Source of the DNA: a virus
DNA length: 64,000 nucleotides
Strand: one strand, 5' to 3'
Virus record (IMG/VR): IMGVR_UViG_3300027792_000013
Location: 1-64,000 of that record
Within the stretch, counting starts at the first letter, position 1. Each line of letters opens with the position of its first letter. The position numbers were made by a program, and so were the translations under genes. Of the stretch, positions 39,344-46,788 are shown piece by piece. The notes below the pieces were generated by a model. That model saw nothing but the letters and a program-made list of their open reading frames with translations. It searched no databases and was not told where the DNA came from.

Positions 39344-39495
39344 TTAATTTCTCCTTTTGAGTTAAAAAGTGAAGATTTAGAAACCGGAATTGAAATAAAA
39401 ATAACGTTTTTTATATTAAATGATAAATCTTTTAATGCTTTCCAGGATTCCTCTGGAATTTCTTGGGTGTCTTCAATGTACTTTATTTTTTCCAT
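39232..39495 (-). CDS. Hypothetical protein with long 3' overlap (87 aa)
   Basis: This frame fills the otherwise empty 39344-39482 gap with a plausible start (MEKIKYIEDTQEIPEESWKAL). After about residue 50 it runs in another frame across the next gene, where the sequence turns basic and low-complexity (KNKKRLATKKK). Either a true long overlap or a shortened gene with readthrough. The chosen ATG overlaps the upstream gene by 13 bases. Confidence 0.42.
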   Translation of the reverse strand: MEKIKYIEDTQEIPEESWKALKDLSFNIKNVIFISIPVSKSSLFNSKGEIKCHKLKKFRHFSKLSIPTSINSISSQKNKKRLATKKK

Positions 39496-39719
39496 TTCCA
39501 TTTTAATTGATATTTTTCGCTTTTACTCGGGATTTCGGTAACTTGAAATAATGCCTCTTTTACAATCGAATTTAAAAAAGTTTCTCCAATTTTTCCAATA
39601 CATAAATCTTTTCGATTGTCTTCAACTACACGCATTATTTCTGGCATGATTTTTTCTGCTAAAACCATTCCACTTTTAGTTAATCCCCATTTTTTCCAAA
39701 TACAACCATTTTTTACCAT
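39483..39719 (-). CDS. Hypothetical protein (78 aa), apparently leaderless
   Basis: A frame from TTG at 39743 lies in the promoter spacer, so ATG at 39719 is the likely start; it is 7 bases past the -10 hexamer, leaving no room for a ribosome binding site. The protein begins MVKNGCIWKKWGLTKSGMVL and is helical with a basic end (YQLKWKWKK). A start at the next Met (residue 18) is possible. No family is recognised. Confidence 0.52.
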   Translation of the reverse strand: MVKNGCIWKKWGLTKSGMVLAEKIMPEIMRVVEDNRKDLCIGKIGETFLNSIVKEALFQVTEIPSKSEKYQLKWKWKK

Positions 39720-39726
39720 TTCGTAT

Positions 39727-39755
39727 ATTATAAATGAAATCAAAGAAAAACTTTA
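39727..39755 (-). promoter_or_regulatory. Class I promoter (TAAAGT-N17-TATAAT)
   Basis: -35 TAAAGT (39755-39750), 17-bp spacer, -10 TATAAT (39732-39727), overlapping the stop of the upstream gene. It would drive the series through rnh and primase. Confidence 0.65.
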
Positions 39756-40259
39756 TCTAATTTTTATAAAAATTCCGCCATGCCTAAAATAAAAAGACTT
39801 ATAAGGATAGAGATCTGCCCATATACGAACTTCTGGGTCAAATACTAAGTCTCTCCAATAACCTGTTTTATTTTTGAGTTCAACAATTTGATTGAATTCT
39901 TCTTCATTTTCGATTTCAAAAACTGGTTGATTATAATACAAACTGTCAGGAACTTTTAGTAATGGAATTGGGATCTCAAATTCATATGTTGGACAACTAA
40001 ACTCCTGAATCAATTCTGGTTTCCGTTGTTTCAATAGATCTTCAACTTGTTCTTTAAGATAATCTGATTCTGGTAGTTTTGCTCTAATCCAATGTTTCAA
40101 TGTACCAACAACGGCTTTCCAATACTTATCTTTGTCTTTTTCTGGAGACAATCCAAAATGTTCAGAAACAAATTTTTTAGCCGACTTCCAGTATTCTTCG
40201 GCTTTTTGTATTGTTATTCCAGATTTTTCAGCAAAACTTTTTAATGTTTCCAATGGCAT
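39753..40259 (-). CDS. Hypothetical protein with phage-type N-terminal helix domain (168 aa)
   Basis: Residues 1-55 (LKSFAEKSGITIQKAEEYWKSA, KYWKAVVGTLKHW) form a helical unit found at the N-terminus or core of many phage proteins (KSG-S---AE-LW--AK). Residues 55-168 are different, with strands at the end (FYFRHGGIFIKIR). A TATAAATA element and GGAGG lie upstream, so late expression is possible. Function unknown. Confidence 0.56.
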   Translation of the reverse strand: MPLETLKSFAEKSGITIQKAEEYWKSAKKFVSEHFGLSPEKDKDKYWKAVVGTLKHWIRAKLPESDYLKEQVEDLLKQRKPELIQEFSCPTYEFEIPIPLLKVPDSLYYNQPVFEIENEEEFNQIVELKNKTGYWRDLVFDPEVRIWADLYPYKSFYFRHGGIFIKIR

Positions 40260-40276
40260 TTTTTACCTCCAATAAT

Positions 40277-40284
40277 TATTTATA
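40277..40284 (-). promoter_or_regulatory. Possible T4-type late promoter (TATAAATA)
   Basis: TATAAATA on the minus strand (40284-40277), 18 bases before the 39753-40259 start, followed by GGAGG. It overlaps the stop of the epimerase gene. In an AT-rich genome the 8-base match could be chance. Confidence 0.4.
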
Positions 40285-41383
40285 TTCCACAAACGATTTT
40301 CTGAACGATAGAACTTACATCCGGAATTTTATATTCTATAGGTGGTTGGTTTATTGAGTTCATATTTTTGGCCACATTGATTGCTGCCGATATTTTTTCG
40401 TAATCACATCCAACTAAAATATTCGACCCACATTCAATTGTTTCTGGTCTTTCGGTAACATCTCGAATTGTTATGCAATGCTTTTCATATATACTCATCT
40501 CTTCACAAACGGTCCCAGAATCGCTAATTACAGCAACAGAATGCCTTACTAAACTATGAAATTCACCGAAATTTGGTGGGATAATGAAAACTAATTTTTT
40601 GCGATCTTCCATAGGAACATTCCTTCCAAGATTTTTAGCTAAATGTGGGTGTAAAGAAATAACTATGTCAATATTATGGTCAACTCGAATCCTATTAAAA
40701 ATCAAAATAAAATTAAATAGTCTATTGGGGTTATCGATATTTTCTGATCGGTGTAAAGTAACCAAAACATAAGGCCTTTTGATTTTATAAAGTTGTTGTA
40801 TTTCTGTTAGCTCTTCATCTAAATTCAATTCACTTTTTAAATAATGTCTCATGACTTCATAAATTGGATTACCGGTGACATAAATTCTGTTTAAAGGAAA
40901 TCCTTCTTTGATTAGATTCTCTTTTGATCTCTGAGTATAAGGCATCAAAACATCGCTGCAAGAATCAATAATTCTTCGATTGATTTCCTCTGGAACTCTA
41001 TCATCGAAGCATCGATTTCCTGCTTCTAAATGATAGGTTTTTATACCCATTCGTTTTGCTATGATAATACTCAAAGCACTATTTGTGTCTCCTAAAACCA
41101 AAAACTTGTCTGGTTTTTCTTTTTCGATGATCTTTTCTAGTTGGCAAAATATATCACTGATTCGATGAGATAAAGGTGAATCTTGTGTGGCTGTATTATA
41201 AAGTTCATAGTTTGGATTTCTGATGTTAAATTCCCTTATGAACTGTCTATTAAGTACTTCGGCATTGTTTTGTTTAGTGTTTACCAATAATTGTGTAACG
41301 CCGGGAAATTCATCAATTCTAGAAATAATTCTCGATAATCTAATAATTTCTGGCCGGGTACCAAACACGGTTAGAATTTTCAT
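40280..41383 (-). CDS. UDP-GlcNAc 2-epimerase family (WecB/FnlC/WbvD-like)
   Basis: Non-hydrolysing 2-epimerase of GT-B fold: ILTVFGTRPEIIRL at the N-terminus, FLVLGDTNSALSI near residue 95, HLEAGNRCFDDRVPEEINRRI shown as LEAGNRC--DRVPEEINRR near 118, LVTLHRSEN near 210 and AVISDSGTVCEEM near 285. Third gene of a dehydratase-reductase-epimerase set; in FnlC/WbjD and WbvD systems the enzyme inverts C2 of the UDP-6-deoxy-L-HexNAc. ATG at 41383 gives the family-standard start; ATG 41395 is an alternative. Overlaps the reductase gene by 44 bases. Confidence 0.85.
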   Translation of the reverse strand: MKILTVFGTRPEIIRLSRIISRIDEFPGVTQLLVNTKQNNAEVLNRQFIREFNIRNPNYELYNTATQDSPLSHRISDIFCQLEKIIEKEKPDKFLVLGDTNSALSIIIAKRMGIKTYHLEAGNRCFDDRVPEEINRRIIDSCSDVLMPYTQRSKENLIKEGFPLNRIYVTGNPIYEVMRHYLKSELNLDEELTEIQQLYKIKRPYVLVTLHRSENIDNPNRLFNFILIFNRIRVDHNIDIVISLHPHLAKNLGRNVPMEDRKKLVFIIPPNFGEFHSLVRHSVAVISDSGTVCEEMSIYEKHCITIRDVTERPETIECGSNILVGCDYEKISAAINVAKNMNSINQPPIEYKIPDVSSIVQKIVCGI

Positions 41384-42257
41384 AATAGTTTCCATACTCC
41401 TCTATTAATTTTTCAATACTAGGAACATCAGAATATCCTAGTTTTTGCCATAGATCTAAATTGATTTGTTCATAATCAGTACTTAAAGTTCTATCAATGG
41501 TATCGACAACTGATACCTTTACTGTTATATCATTTCGTTTAAATACATTGCGAATGATATGAATTAATTCAAATTTTGTAACTATGTCTTTGGGAACAAT
41601 ATGTAACAAATTTGGTAAAACCAAATTATTACTGATAACAGCATCTAAGATTTTAGCAAAATGTAAAACAGTTATTCCATTCCAATAGTGAGTTACATAA
41701 CCATCTATTTGCCCACCAATAGGAATAGACAAAACATAACCCATCAAAGAATAATTGTTATTTGGTTCTATACCGACAATTGAACATCTTAAATTTTTGA
41801 AAAAATCATCTTGCACTTCCCCCAAACTTTTAGCTTTACCATATACAGAATGGGAGTCATGTTCTTTTGTTTCTATATAATAACCTAGACCTCCAGAAAA
41901 AACACAATCGGTAGCTATTTGAAATACAATCGAATTATTTTCTTCAGAGTATTTGGCTAATTTATGAGGAAATAATGCATTGATTTCAACCATACTAGAA
42001 ACATCACATTTACGTTGTGGGATTGCCCCGATACAATTTATAATGTAATCTTGTTTAGTAATTTTAAGATCTTCCAATCTGTCTTTTTTGGCATCAAAAA
42101 ACAATACACTAAAATCATATTCTTTTGTAAATTCAGAATTATATGAATCCTTCCTAATAGTAACAGTCAGATCATATTTTTTAGTTTTCAAAAAAATATC
42201 GGTTACACAAGCACCGAGCATTCCCGATGCCCCCAAAATCAATATTTTAGGTTTCAT
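41340..42257 (-). CDS. RmlD-like sugar nucleotide reductase (FnlB/WbvR-type)
   Basis: SDR protein with ILILGASGMLGACV (GxxGxxG, residues 6-13), IINCIGAIPQRKC near 73, QIATDCVFSGGLG near 112 and SVYGKAKSLGE near 132 (the YxxxK pair). At 305 residues it lacks the ~120-residue C-terminal cupin of FnlB/CapF, so it looks like the RmlD-only WbvR that reduces C4 on the UDP-L-QuiNAc route. It stands between the dehydratase and 2-epimerase genes. Confidence 0.82.
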   Translation of the reverse strand: MKPKILILGASGMLGACVTDIFLKTKKYDLTVTIRKDSYNSEFTKEYDFSVLFFDAKKDRLEDLKITKQDYIINCIGAIPQRKCDVSSMVEINALFPHKLAKYSEENNSIVFQIATDCVFSGGLGYYIETKEHDSHSVYGKAKSLGEVQDDFFKNLRCSIVGIEPNNNYSLMGYVLSIPIGGQIDGYVTHYWNGITVLHFAKILDAVISNNLVLPNLLHIVPKDIVTKFELIHIIRNVFKRNDITVKVSVVDTIDRTLSTDYEQINLDLWQKLGYSDVPSIEKLIEEYGNYYENSNRVWYPARNY

Positions 42258-43277
42258 TTAGATAATCCTATATTTTTTCAAATATAATTTTACTTCATCA
42301 TAGGTCATTAAATAGTTTTCTGATGAATATTCTTTTTGTAAACAATCAGTAATCTTTTTCTTTTGTAGTTCTGGAAGGTGAGGACCTATAACATAAAATC
42401 CTTTGAAACTAAATGTTCTATAACATTCGGATTCACTAACCAAAACTTCATGTATTTTTTCTCCTGGTCTAATTCCAGTGATTTTAATTTTTAATTTTTT
42501 ATTTTTCTCTTCAATAATAGAATTCGCAATATCTGTGATTTTTGCCGATTTAACAATGGGAATAAATGTTTCACCTCTATCACCTTGAGATAAGGCCATC
42601 ATTATTGTTTCTACTCCGAGTTCAAGCGGTAATAAAAATCTTGTCATATCCGGGGTTGTAATAGTCAAATCTTTGTTAGCTTCAACTTGATCCAGAAACA
42701 AAGGAATAACAGAACCTCTGGACGCAATCACATTTCCATAACGAACGCAAACAAATCTGGTGTCAGATAAAAGATTTGCTGAAATAAAAATTTTTTCTTG
42801 AATTGCCTTTGTCATACCCATTACATTTATAGGCTTAACTGCTTTATCGGTAATAACACCTATAACAGTTTTGACTGGCAATTTATGTTTTTGTATAACA
42901 TTTACAATATTTAATGGACCACCAATATTAGTTTTAATGGCTTCATCAACAAAATATTCACATGTCGGAACTTGTTTTAAAGCCGCGGCATTAATAACAA
43001 TATCCGAATTTCTAATGGCTTTAAGAACTGAATCCTCGTTTCTAATGTCGCCAATTTGAAACTCAAGAAATGAATTACCATCATAAATGATTTCATCTGT
43101 AGATTTATTCAAATTTTTGTAAGCTAATCTCATATTATGTTGTTTTAATTCATCTCGTGAAAACACAATAATTTTTTTGGGAATTCCGTACTTACCGGTT
43201 AAAATATTTTCCAATAGTTTTTGCCCTAAACTCCCGGTACCCCCAGTAATTGTAATCACTTGATTTTCTAAAATCAT
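42258..43277 (-). CDS. UDP-GlcNAc 4,6-dehydratase/5-epimerase (FnlA/CapE/WbvB-like)
   Basis: Extended SDR of the polysaccharide-synthesis group: ITITGGTGSLGQKLL (residues 9-17), IVFSRDELKQHNM near 38, INAAALKQVPTCEYF near 95, GVITDKAVKPINVMGMTKAIQEK near 125 shown as TDKAVKP-NVMGMTKA, where Met replaces the usual Tyr of YxxxK as in this family, and GIRPGEKIHEVLVS near 270. It makes the UDP-2-acetamido-2,6-dideoxy-L-4-hexulose that the next two enzymes use. A class I promoter precedes it, inside the upstream gene. Confidence 0.87.
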   Translation of the reverse strand: MILENQVITITGGTGSLGQKLLENILTGKYGIPKKIIVFSRDELKQHNMRLAYKNLNKSTDEIIYDGNSFLEFQIGDIRNEDSVLKAIRNSDIVINAAALKQVPTCEYFVDEAIKTNIGGPLNIVNVIQKHKLPVKTVIGVITDKAVKPINVMGMTKAIQEKIFISANLLSDTRFVCVRYGNVIASRGSVIPLFLDQVEANKDLTITTPDMTRFLLPLELGVETIMMALSQGDRGETFIPIVKSAKITDIANSIIEEKNKKLKIKITGIRPGEKIHEVLVSESECYRTFSFKGFYVIGPHLPELQKKKITDCLQKEYSSENYLMTYDEVKLYLKKYRII

Positions 43278-44122
43278 TTTTCCTCTTTTTTTATTATATT
43301 ATTATATACTTCAGAACTTAATTTTCTCTTTCTAATATCATCAATATAATTATTGATAAATCCGTTGAATGTAAACCAACCAAAAAAATCTGTATCGTGA
43401 TGAAAACACCAATAAAGAAAATCATTATTAACATAACTAAGTCCAAAGTACTGAATAATTTTTGGATGGATTGGAGTCATCCACTGTGGTTTCATAATAA
43501 AATCATTGACAATATTTTTAGATAATTTTTTAAATCCAATATACTCTAAAATATTTTGTAACAAATCCAATTTATACTGAATAGATAAATGATTATATGT
43601 ATTAAAACAATATTGGGCAGTAAAATCGGTAAAAATGTTACTTAATTTAATATCACAAAAACTATCTATGTAATTAATTCTTTCTATGTCGGTTTTATAG
43701 ATATAATTAAGGACTTGTTCATCAAATTGTATTTCGTGTACTTTTTTAATAATTGTTTGATTGTCAAAATCCAAATTGTCATAAATAATATTTGTAATAT
43801 CTGAACCCAATCTATAGTTATATTCTCCAATTGATGACTTTCTTTGATATGGCCACAAACAATTAAATGTTGGGTATGGGTATGCAATTTTTTGCCCATT
43901 AATTTTTTGAATGTTTTCATTTAATAAAGCAGCTCGTTGATAAATCAAAAGATCACAGTTTTCCATTTCTTTATTTGATGGTACTGTATTAATGTATTTG
44001 TTTTCTGTTATAAAATATGGAACGATTTTATATTCTTTAACAAATGATTTGTGTTTTTTCAATAGATTGTAAAAATTAATTGCTAAGCAATGTCCCTCGA
44101 TTATACATATTTTTTTACTCAT
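43274..44122 (-). CDS. Putative WcbI-like polysaccharide biosynthesis protein
   Basis: The 282-residue protein has CIIEGHCLAINFYNLL at the N-terminus, DLLIYQRAAL near residue 62 and IAYPYPTFNCLWPYQ near 83. These fit the WcbI pattern (N/GHC--, D-lI-Q, P---F--yWP), a family linked to capsule acetylation. The rest is unassigned and aromatic. The chosen ATG overlaps the upstream gene by 8 bases. Moderate certainty on the family. Confidence 0.58.
   Translation of the reverse strand: MSKKICIIEGHCLAINFYNLLKKHKSFVKEYKIVPYFITENKYINTVPSNKEMENCDLLIYQRAALLNENIQKINGQKIAYPYPTFNCLWPYQRKSSIGEYNYRLGSDITNIIYDNLDFDNQTIIKKVHEIQFDEQVLNYIYKTDIERINYIDSFCDIKLSNIFTDFTAQYCFNTYNHLSIQYKLDLLQNILEYIGFKKLSKNIVNDFIMKPQWMTPIHPKIIQYFGLSYVNNDFLYWCFHHDTDFFGWFTFNGFINNYIDDIRKRKLSSEVYNNIIKKEEK
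43293..43321 (-). promoter_or_regulatory. Class I promoter (TTAAGT-N17-TATAAT)
   Basis: -35 TTAAGT (43321-43316), 17-bp spacer, -10 TATAAT (43298-43293), inside the 3' end of the WcbI-like gene. It drives the three sugar-nucleotide genes separately from the rest of the island; GAGG follows. Confidence 0.66.
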
Positions 44123-44663
44123 TTTTAAACCACCAATTTTCACCGGTCACATAAAATGGAATTTTCATATCATTAATTGCCATTTTAACACTTTCAATAC
44201 TATAATCATGCCCGGCAATAATTTTCAATTTTTTTGTTTTTTTGATAGCATTTTTAACATCTCGTATAACATCATTGAATTCATGAGATCCATCAATATA
44301 GAAAAAATCTATTGATTCATCGGGAATATAAACAATATCAAAAACTTCTAAACTGTTATAAACCACAGTAATAATATTTTTTTCTATGTCATAATTTTTT
44401 ATGTTTTGAAAAAATCGATTTTTTATTTCTAGTTCTTTTGCGGCTTTTTCTGTCGGTGGGTTACTTCCCTGAAATGTGTCAATACAAAAAACTCTAATAT
44501 TTTTTTGTTTAATTATATCAGCCACGGAACAAATTGATCGTCCCTCCCAACAACCAACTTCAATAGTTATAGAATAATTCGGTAAATTAGTATATTGTTT
44601 GCGATAAAACACAATATCATATGTATTAAACCAACCCCAAGGAAGTTCACTATTTTCGTTCAT
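44115..44663 (-). CDS. SAM-dependent methyltransferase (Methyltransf_24 type)
   Basis: The 182-residue protein reads TIEVGCWEGRSICSVAD at residue 33 (motif I), VFCIDTFQGSNPPT near 58 (motif II acidic residue) and IDFFYIDGSHEFNDVIRDV near 118, as in sugar O-methyltransferases and macrocin-like enzymes. In this island it probably methylates a glycan. It overlaps the upstream radical SAM gene by 14 bases. Confidence 0.75.
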   Translation of the reverse strand: MNENSELPWGWFNTYDIVFYRKQYTNLPNYSITIEVGCWEGRSICSVADIIKQKNIRVFCIDTFQGSNPPTEKAAKELEIKNRFFQNIKNYDIEKNIITVVYNSLEVFDIVYIPDESIDFFYIDGSHEFNDVIRDVKNAIKKTKKLKIIAGHDYSIESVKMAINDMKIPFYVTGENWWFKNE

Positions 44664-45582
44664 AATTCATACATGTTTTTTTGCAAATAGAATCATCGTT
44701 GTTTTTAATACAATTTCGCAACCTATTCAACTGCGGGCTATTATTCCAAATATCAACAAAACTATTGGTATTAATATTACCAACAACGAATCTACTCAAA
44801 AAACAACAAATCGCAACTTCACCTTCGGGAGCAATTGAAACCTCGGTCCAAGGAGAAATACAACTTGTAATTGGTTGCTTTACAATTTTTTCTGAAGTTC
44901 CCTCTGTTGGTCTCAAACTACCATAAATATCTATATTATATTTTTTAGCCAATTCATACGTCAAATTTAAAGTCTCCTTTTCTTTACTATCATATTTTAG
45001 TCCAAAACCTTCTGGATAAATATGTGATAATTCTAATATTGGTTCCTGTAATCGTACAACTTCAGCTCCGGTATTATGCGCATATTCTATGAATTTTGGC
45101 ATTTCCAAAAAATTGTAACGATTAACAATAACCGAAATTATTACATGATATGATCTTGGCTTTTTAACAAAACTTTCGTAGTTTCTAATAGTTTGTTCAA
45201 AGTTCCCTTGACCACCACTCAACATTATTTTGGTTTCCTTATCCAGTGAGTTCAGTGAAAAATTAATCCATTTAAGTGGAGAATCTCTCATAAGTTTTTG
45301 TTTTTCCACATCTAAATTTTCGCCAGTCGTAATAATACTATATTTTAACTTTCTGTCAATTAGCAACTGAATAATTTGATTAAAATTCGGATGTAAAAAA
45401 ACATCCCCATATCCACTTATATCAATATATTCTGTTTCCTCTGATTTAAAAGATCTAATAAAACTTTCTATTTTCTCAAAACTCAATAATATAGGTTTCA
45501 TATTTTTGTTATTACAAAAAATACATTTGTAACCACATGTAGTATTTGTACATAATGTTATACGAGATGGCATTTTAATCAT
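44650..45582 (-). CDS. Radical SAM/SPASM protein, stand-alone
   Basis: The 310-residue protein has CGYKCIFCNNKNM near residue 15 (CxxxCxxC), ISGYGDVFLHPNFNQII near 55, a TIM-barrel core, and a SPASM-type C-terminus: CISPWTEVSIAPEGEVAICC, then VGNINTNSFVDIWN and CKKTC. It is a paralogue of the C-terminal half of the 46789-48642 protein. SPASM enzymes often modify peptides or sugars; the substrate here is not known. GGAGGA precedes the ATG at 45582. Confidence 0.85.
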   Translation of the reverse strand: MIKMPSRITLCTNTTCGYKCIFCNNKNMKPILLSFEKIESFIRSFKSEETEYIDISGYGDVFLHPNFNQIIQLLIDRKLKYSIITTGENLDVEKQKLMRDSPLKWINFSLNSLDKETKIMLSGGQGNFEQTIRNYESFVKKPRSYHVIISVIVNRYNFLEMPKFIEYAHNTGAEVVRLQEPILELSHIYPEGFGLKYDSKEKETLNLTYELAKKYNIDIYGSLRPTEGTSEKIVKQPITSCISPWTEVSIAPEGEVAICCFLSRFVVGNINTNSFVDIWNNSPQLNRLRNCIKNNDDSICKKTCMNYERK

Positions 45583-46153
45583 AATATTCCTCCGATTTTA
45601 AAGTTGACCACATAATGAGATTTGATAAAAATCGAAATGATTTTTCTAATAGATGATCGGTTTGTAATACTGTTTCTCTTTTAAATAAACAGTCAAAATC
45701 GATCATAGTAAGTTTTGATTTATCTTCAGTGATAATAAAATTTCTTGGAGATGGATCTAAAATTACAATATTTCTATTATAAATTTCTGACAGAATTAGC
45801 ATCATTCTAGATAAAATCTCTCGTTTTTCTTCGAATTGAAACCATCCATTTTTTTCGGCATCATAAACACTAGAACCTTCTAAATACTCACTGAGTAAAT
45901 AGAATTTTTCGTTGTTCCACCAAAAATCGTAGATTTTTACAATATTTTCAATATCTTTAATTTTTGGATATATTTTTTTATATGGATTTGTATAAAGTTC
46001 ATAATTGATTTTACCGTTAATATTATCGTTTTCATCGGGGCTCATAATTTTTAAAGTGTACAATTCATAATTTTTTTCAACTAAGAAAATATTGGTTCTA
46101 TTTGTTTGTAGATTTGAATAAATATGCTTAATAATTTTATAATCCTTTACCAT
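45575..46153 (-). CDS. Small protein-kinase-like fold protein
   Basis: The 192 residues have a kinase-like layout: LYTLKIMSP (strand-3 Lys near residue 34), FYLLSEYLEGSS hinge near 85, NIVILDPSPRNFIIT near 130 (catalytic-loop D-x4-N) and LTMIDFDCLF near 148 (metal-binding D as DFD). It resembles lipopolysaccharide-kinase or RIO-like small kinases and lacks the C-lobe end. A sugar kinase role in glycan assembly or protein phosphorylation could fit. It lies between methyltransferase and radical SAM genes. Confidence 0.7.
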   Translation of the reverse strand: MVKDYKIIKHIYSNLQTNRTNIFLVEKNYELYTLKIMSPDENDNINGKINYELYTNPYKKIYPKIKDIENIVKIYDFWWNNEKFYLLSEYLEGSSVYDAEKNGWFQFEEKREILSRMMLILSEIYNRNIVILDPSPRNFIITEDKSKLTMIDFDCLFKRETVLQTDHLLEKSFRFLSNLIMWSTLKSEEYYD

Positions 46154-46788
46154 TTTCTCTCCAGTAAAAAAATCATTCTAGTTTCATTACTATGCATTCC
46201 CAAAAATACACCATAGAAAAAAGGAGTTAACCCCTCAAAGATTTTTTGGATGTTAAAGTTTTGTTTTTCTTCTGGCATATAATGATCGAACATAGTATTA
46301 CAGGAAATATCCTCCATTCCTACCGGTACCTCTAAAAACACTGATTTTGTTATTGTTGACAACTTTTCAAAAATCTTTGAATGGTTTTTATAATCTCTAT
46401 AAATATGATGATAAACACTACACATAATAACTAAATCAAATAATTCATCACTGTTATAATCAGTAAATGATTCAACTCGATATTCAATTGATTTACTGAA
46501 ATGTTCGGCAAAAATTTTGGCAGAATCGATAGAATCTTTTATGGTATCAATTCCAAGAATTCTCGTAGCGTATTTGGAAGATTCTAAACAATATAAACCA
46601 AAATTACAGCCTATATCAAATACACTACTTGGATTCAATTTTTCTAACACATGTCGTAAATGCCTGATTGTGTTACCGGCCTTTTGATCAATTTCGTAAC
46701 CACTTTCTGTAATTTTGAAATTTTGGTAAAAACTAATTCCATTTTTGTGTTTTTCGTCAATGATTTTTTGAAGTTGTTTAATTTCCAT
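46147..46788 (-). CDS. Class I SAM-dependent methyltransferase
   Basis: Motif I SVFDIGCNFGLYCLE near residue 56, ILGIDTIKDSIDSAK near 76, and DLVIMCSVYHHIYRD near 118 (post-motif). N-terminal helix region of about 50 residues (QKIIDEKHKNGISFYQ). It is similar to methyltransferases in glycan and natural-product clusters. Starts directly after the fusion-protein stop. Confidence 0.76.
   Translation of the reverse strand: MEIKQLQKIIDEKHKNGISFYQNFKITESGYEIDQKAGNTIRHLRHVLEKLNPSSVFDIGCNFGLYCLESSKYATRILGIDTIKDSIDSAKIFAEHFSKSIEYRVESFTDYNSDELFDLVIMCSVYHHIYRDYKNHSKIFEKLSTITKSVFLEVPVGMEDISCNTMFDHYMPEEKQNFNIQKIFEGLTPFFYGVFLGMHSNETRMIFLLERKW

Noticed and set aside
38966-39719. T4 gp33 or DsbA late-transcription proteins next to rnh
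   Set aside because: Gene order suggested them, but none of the three small products shows their sequence pattern.
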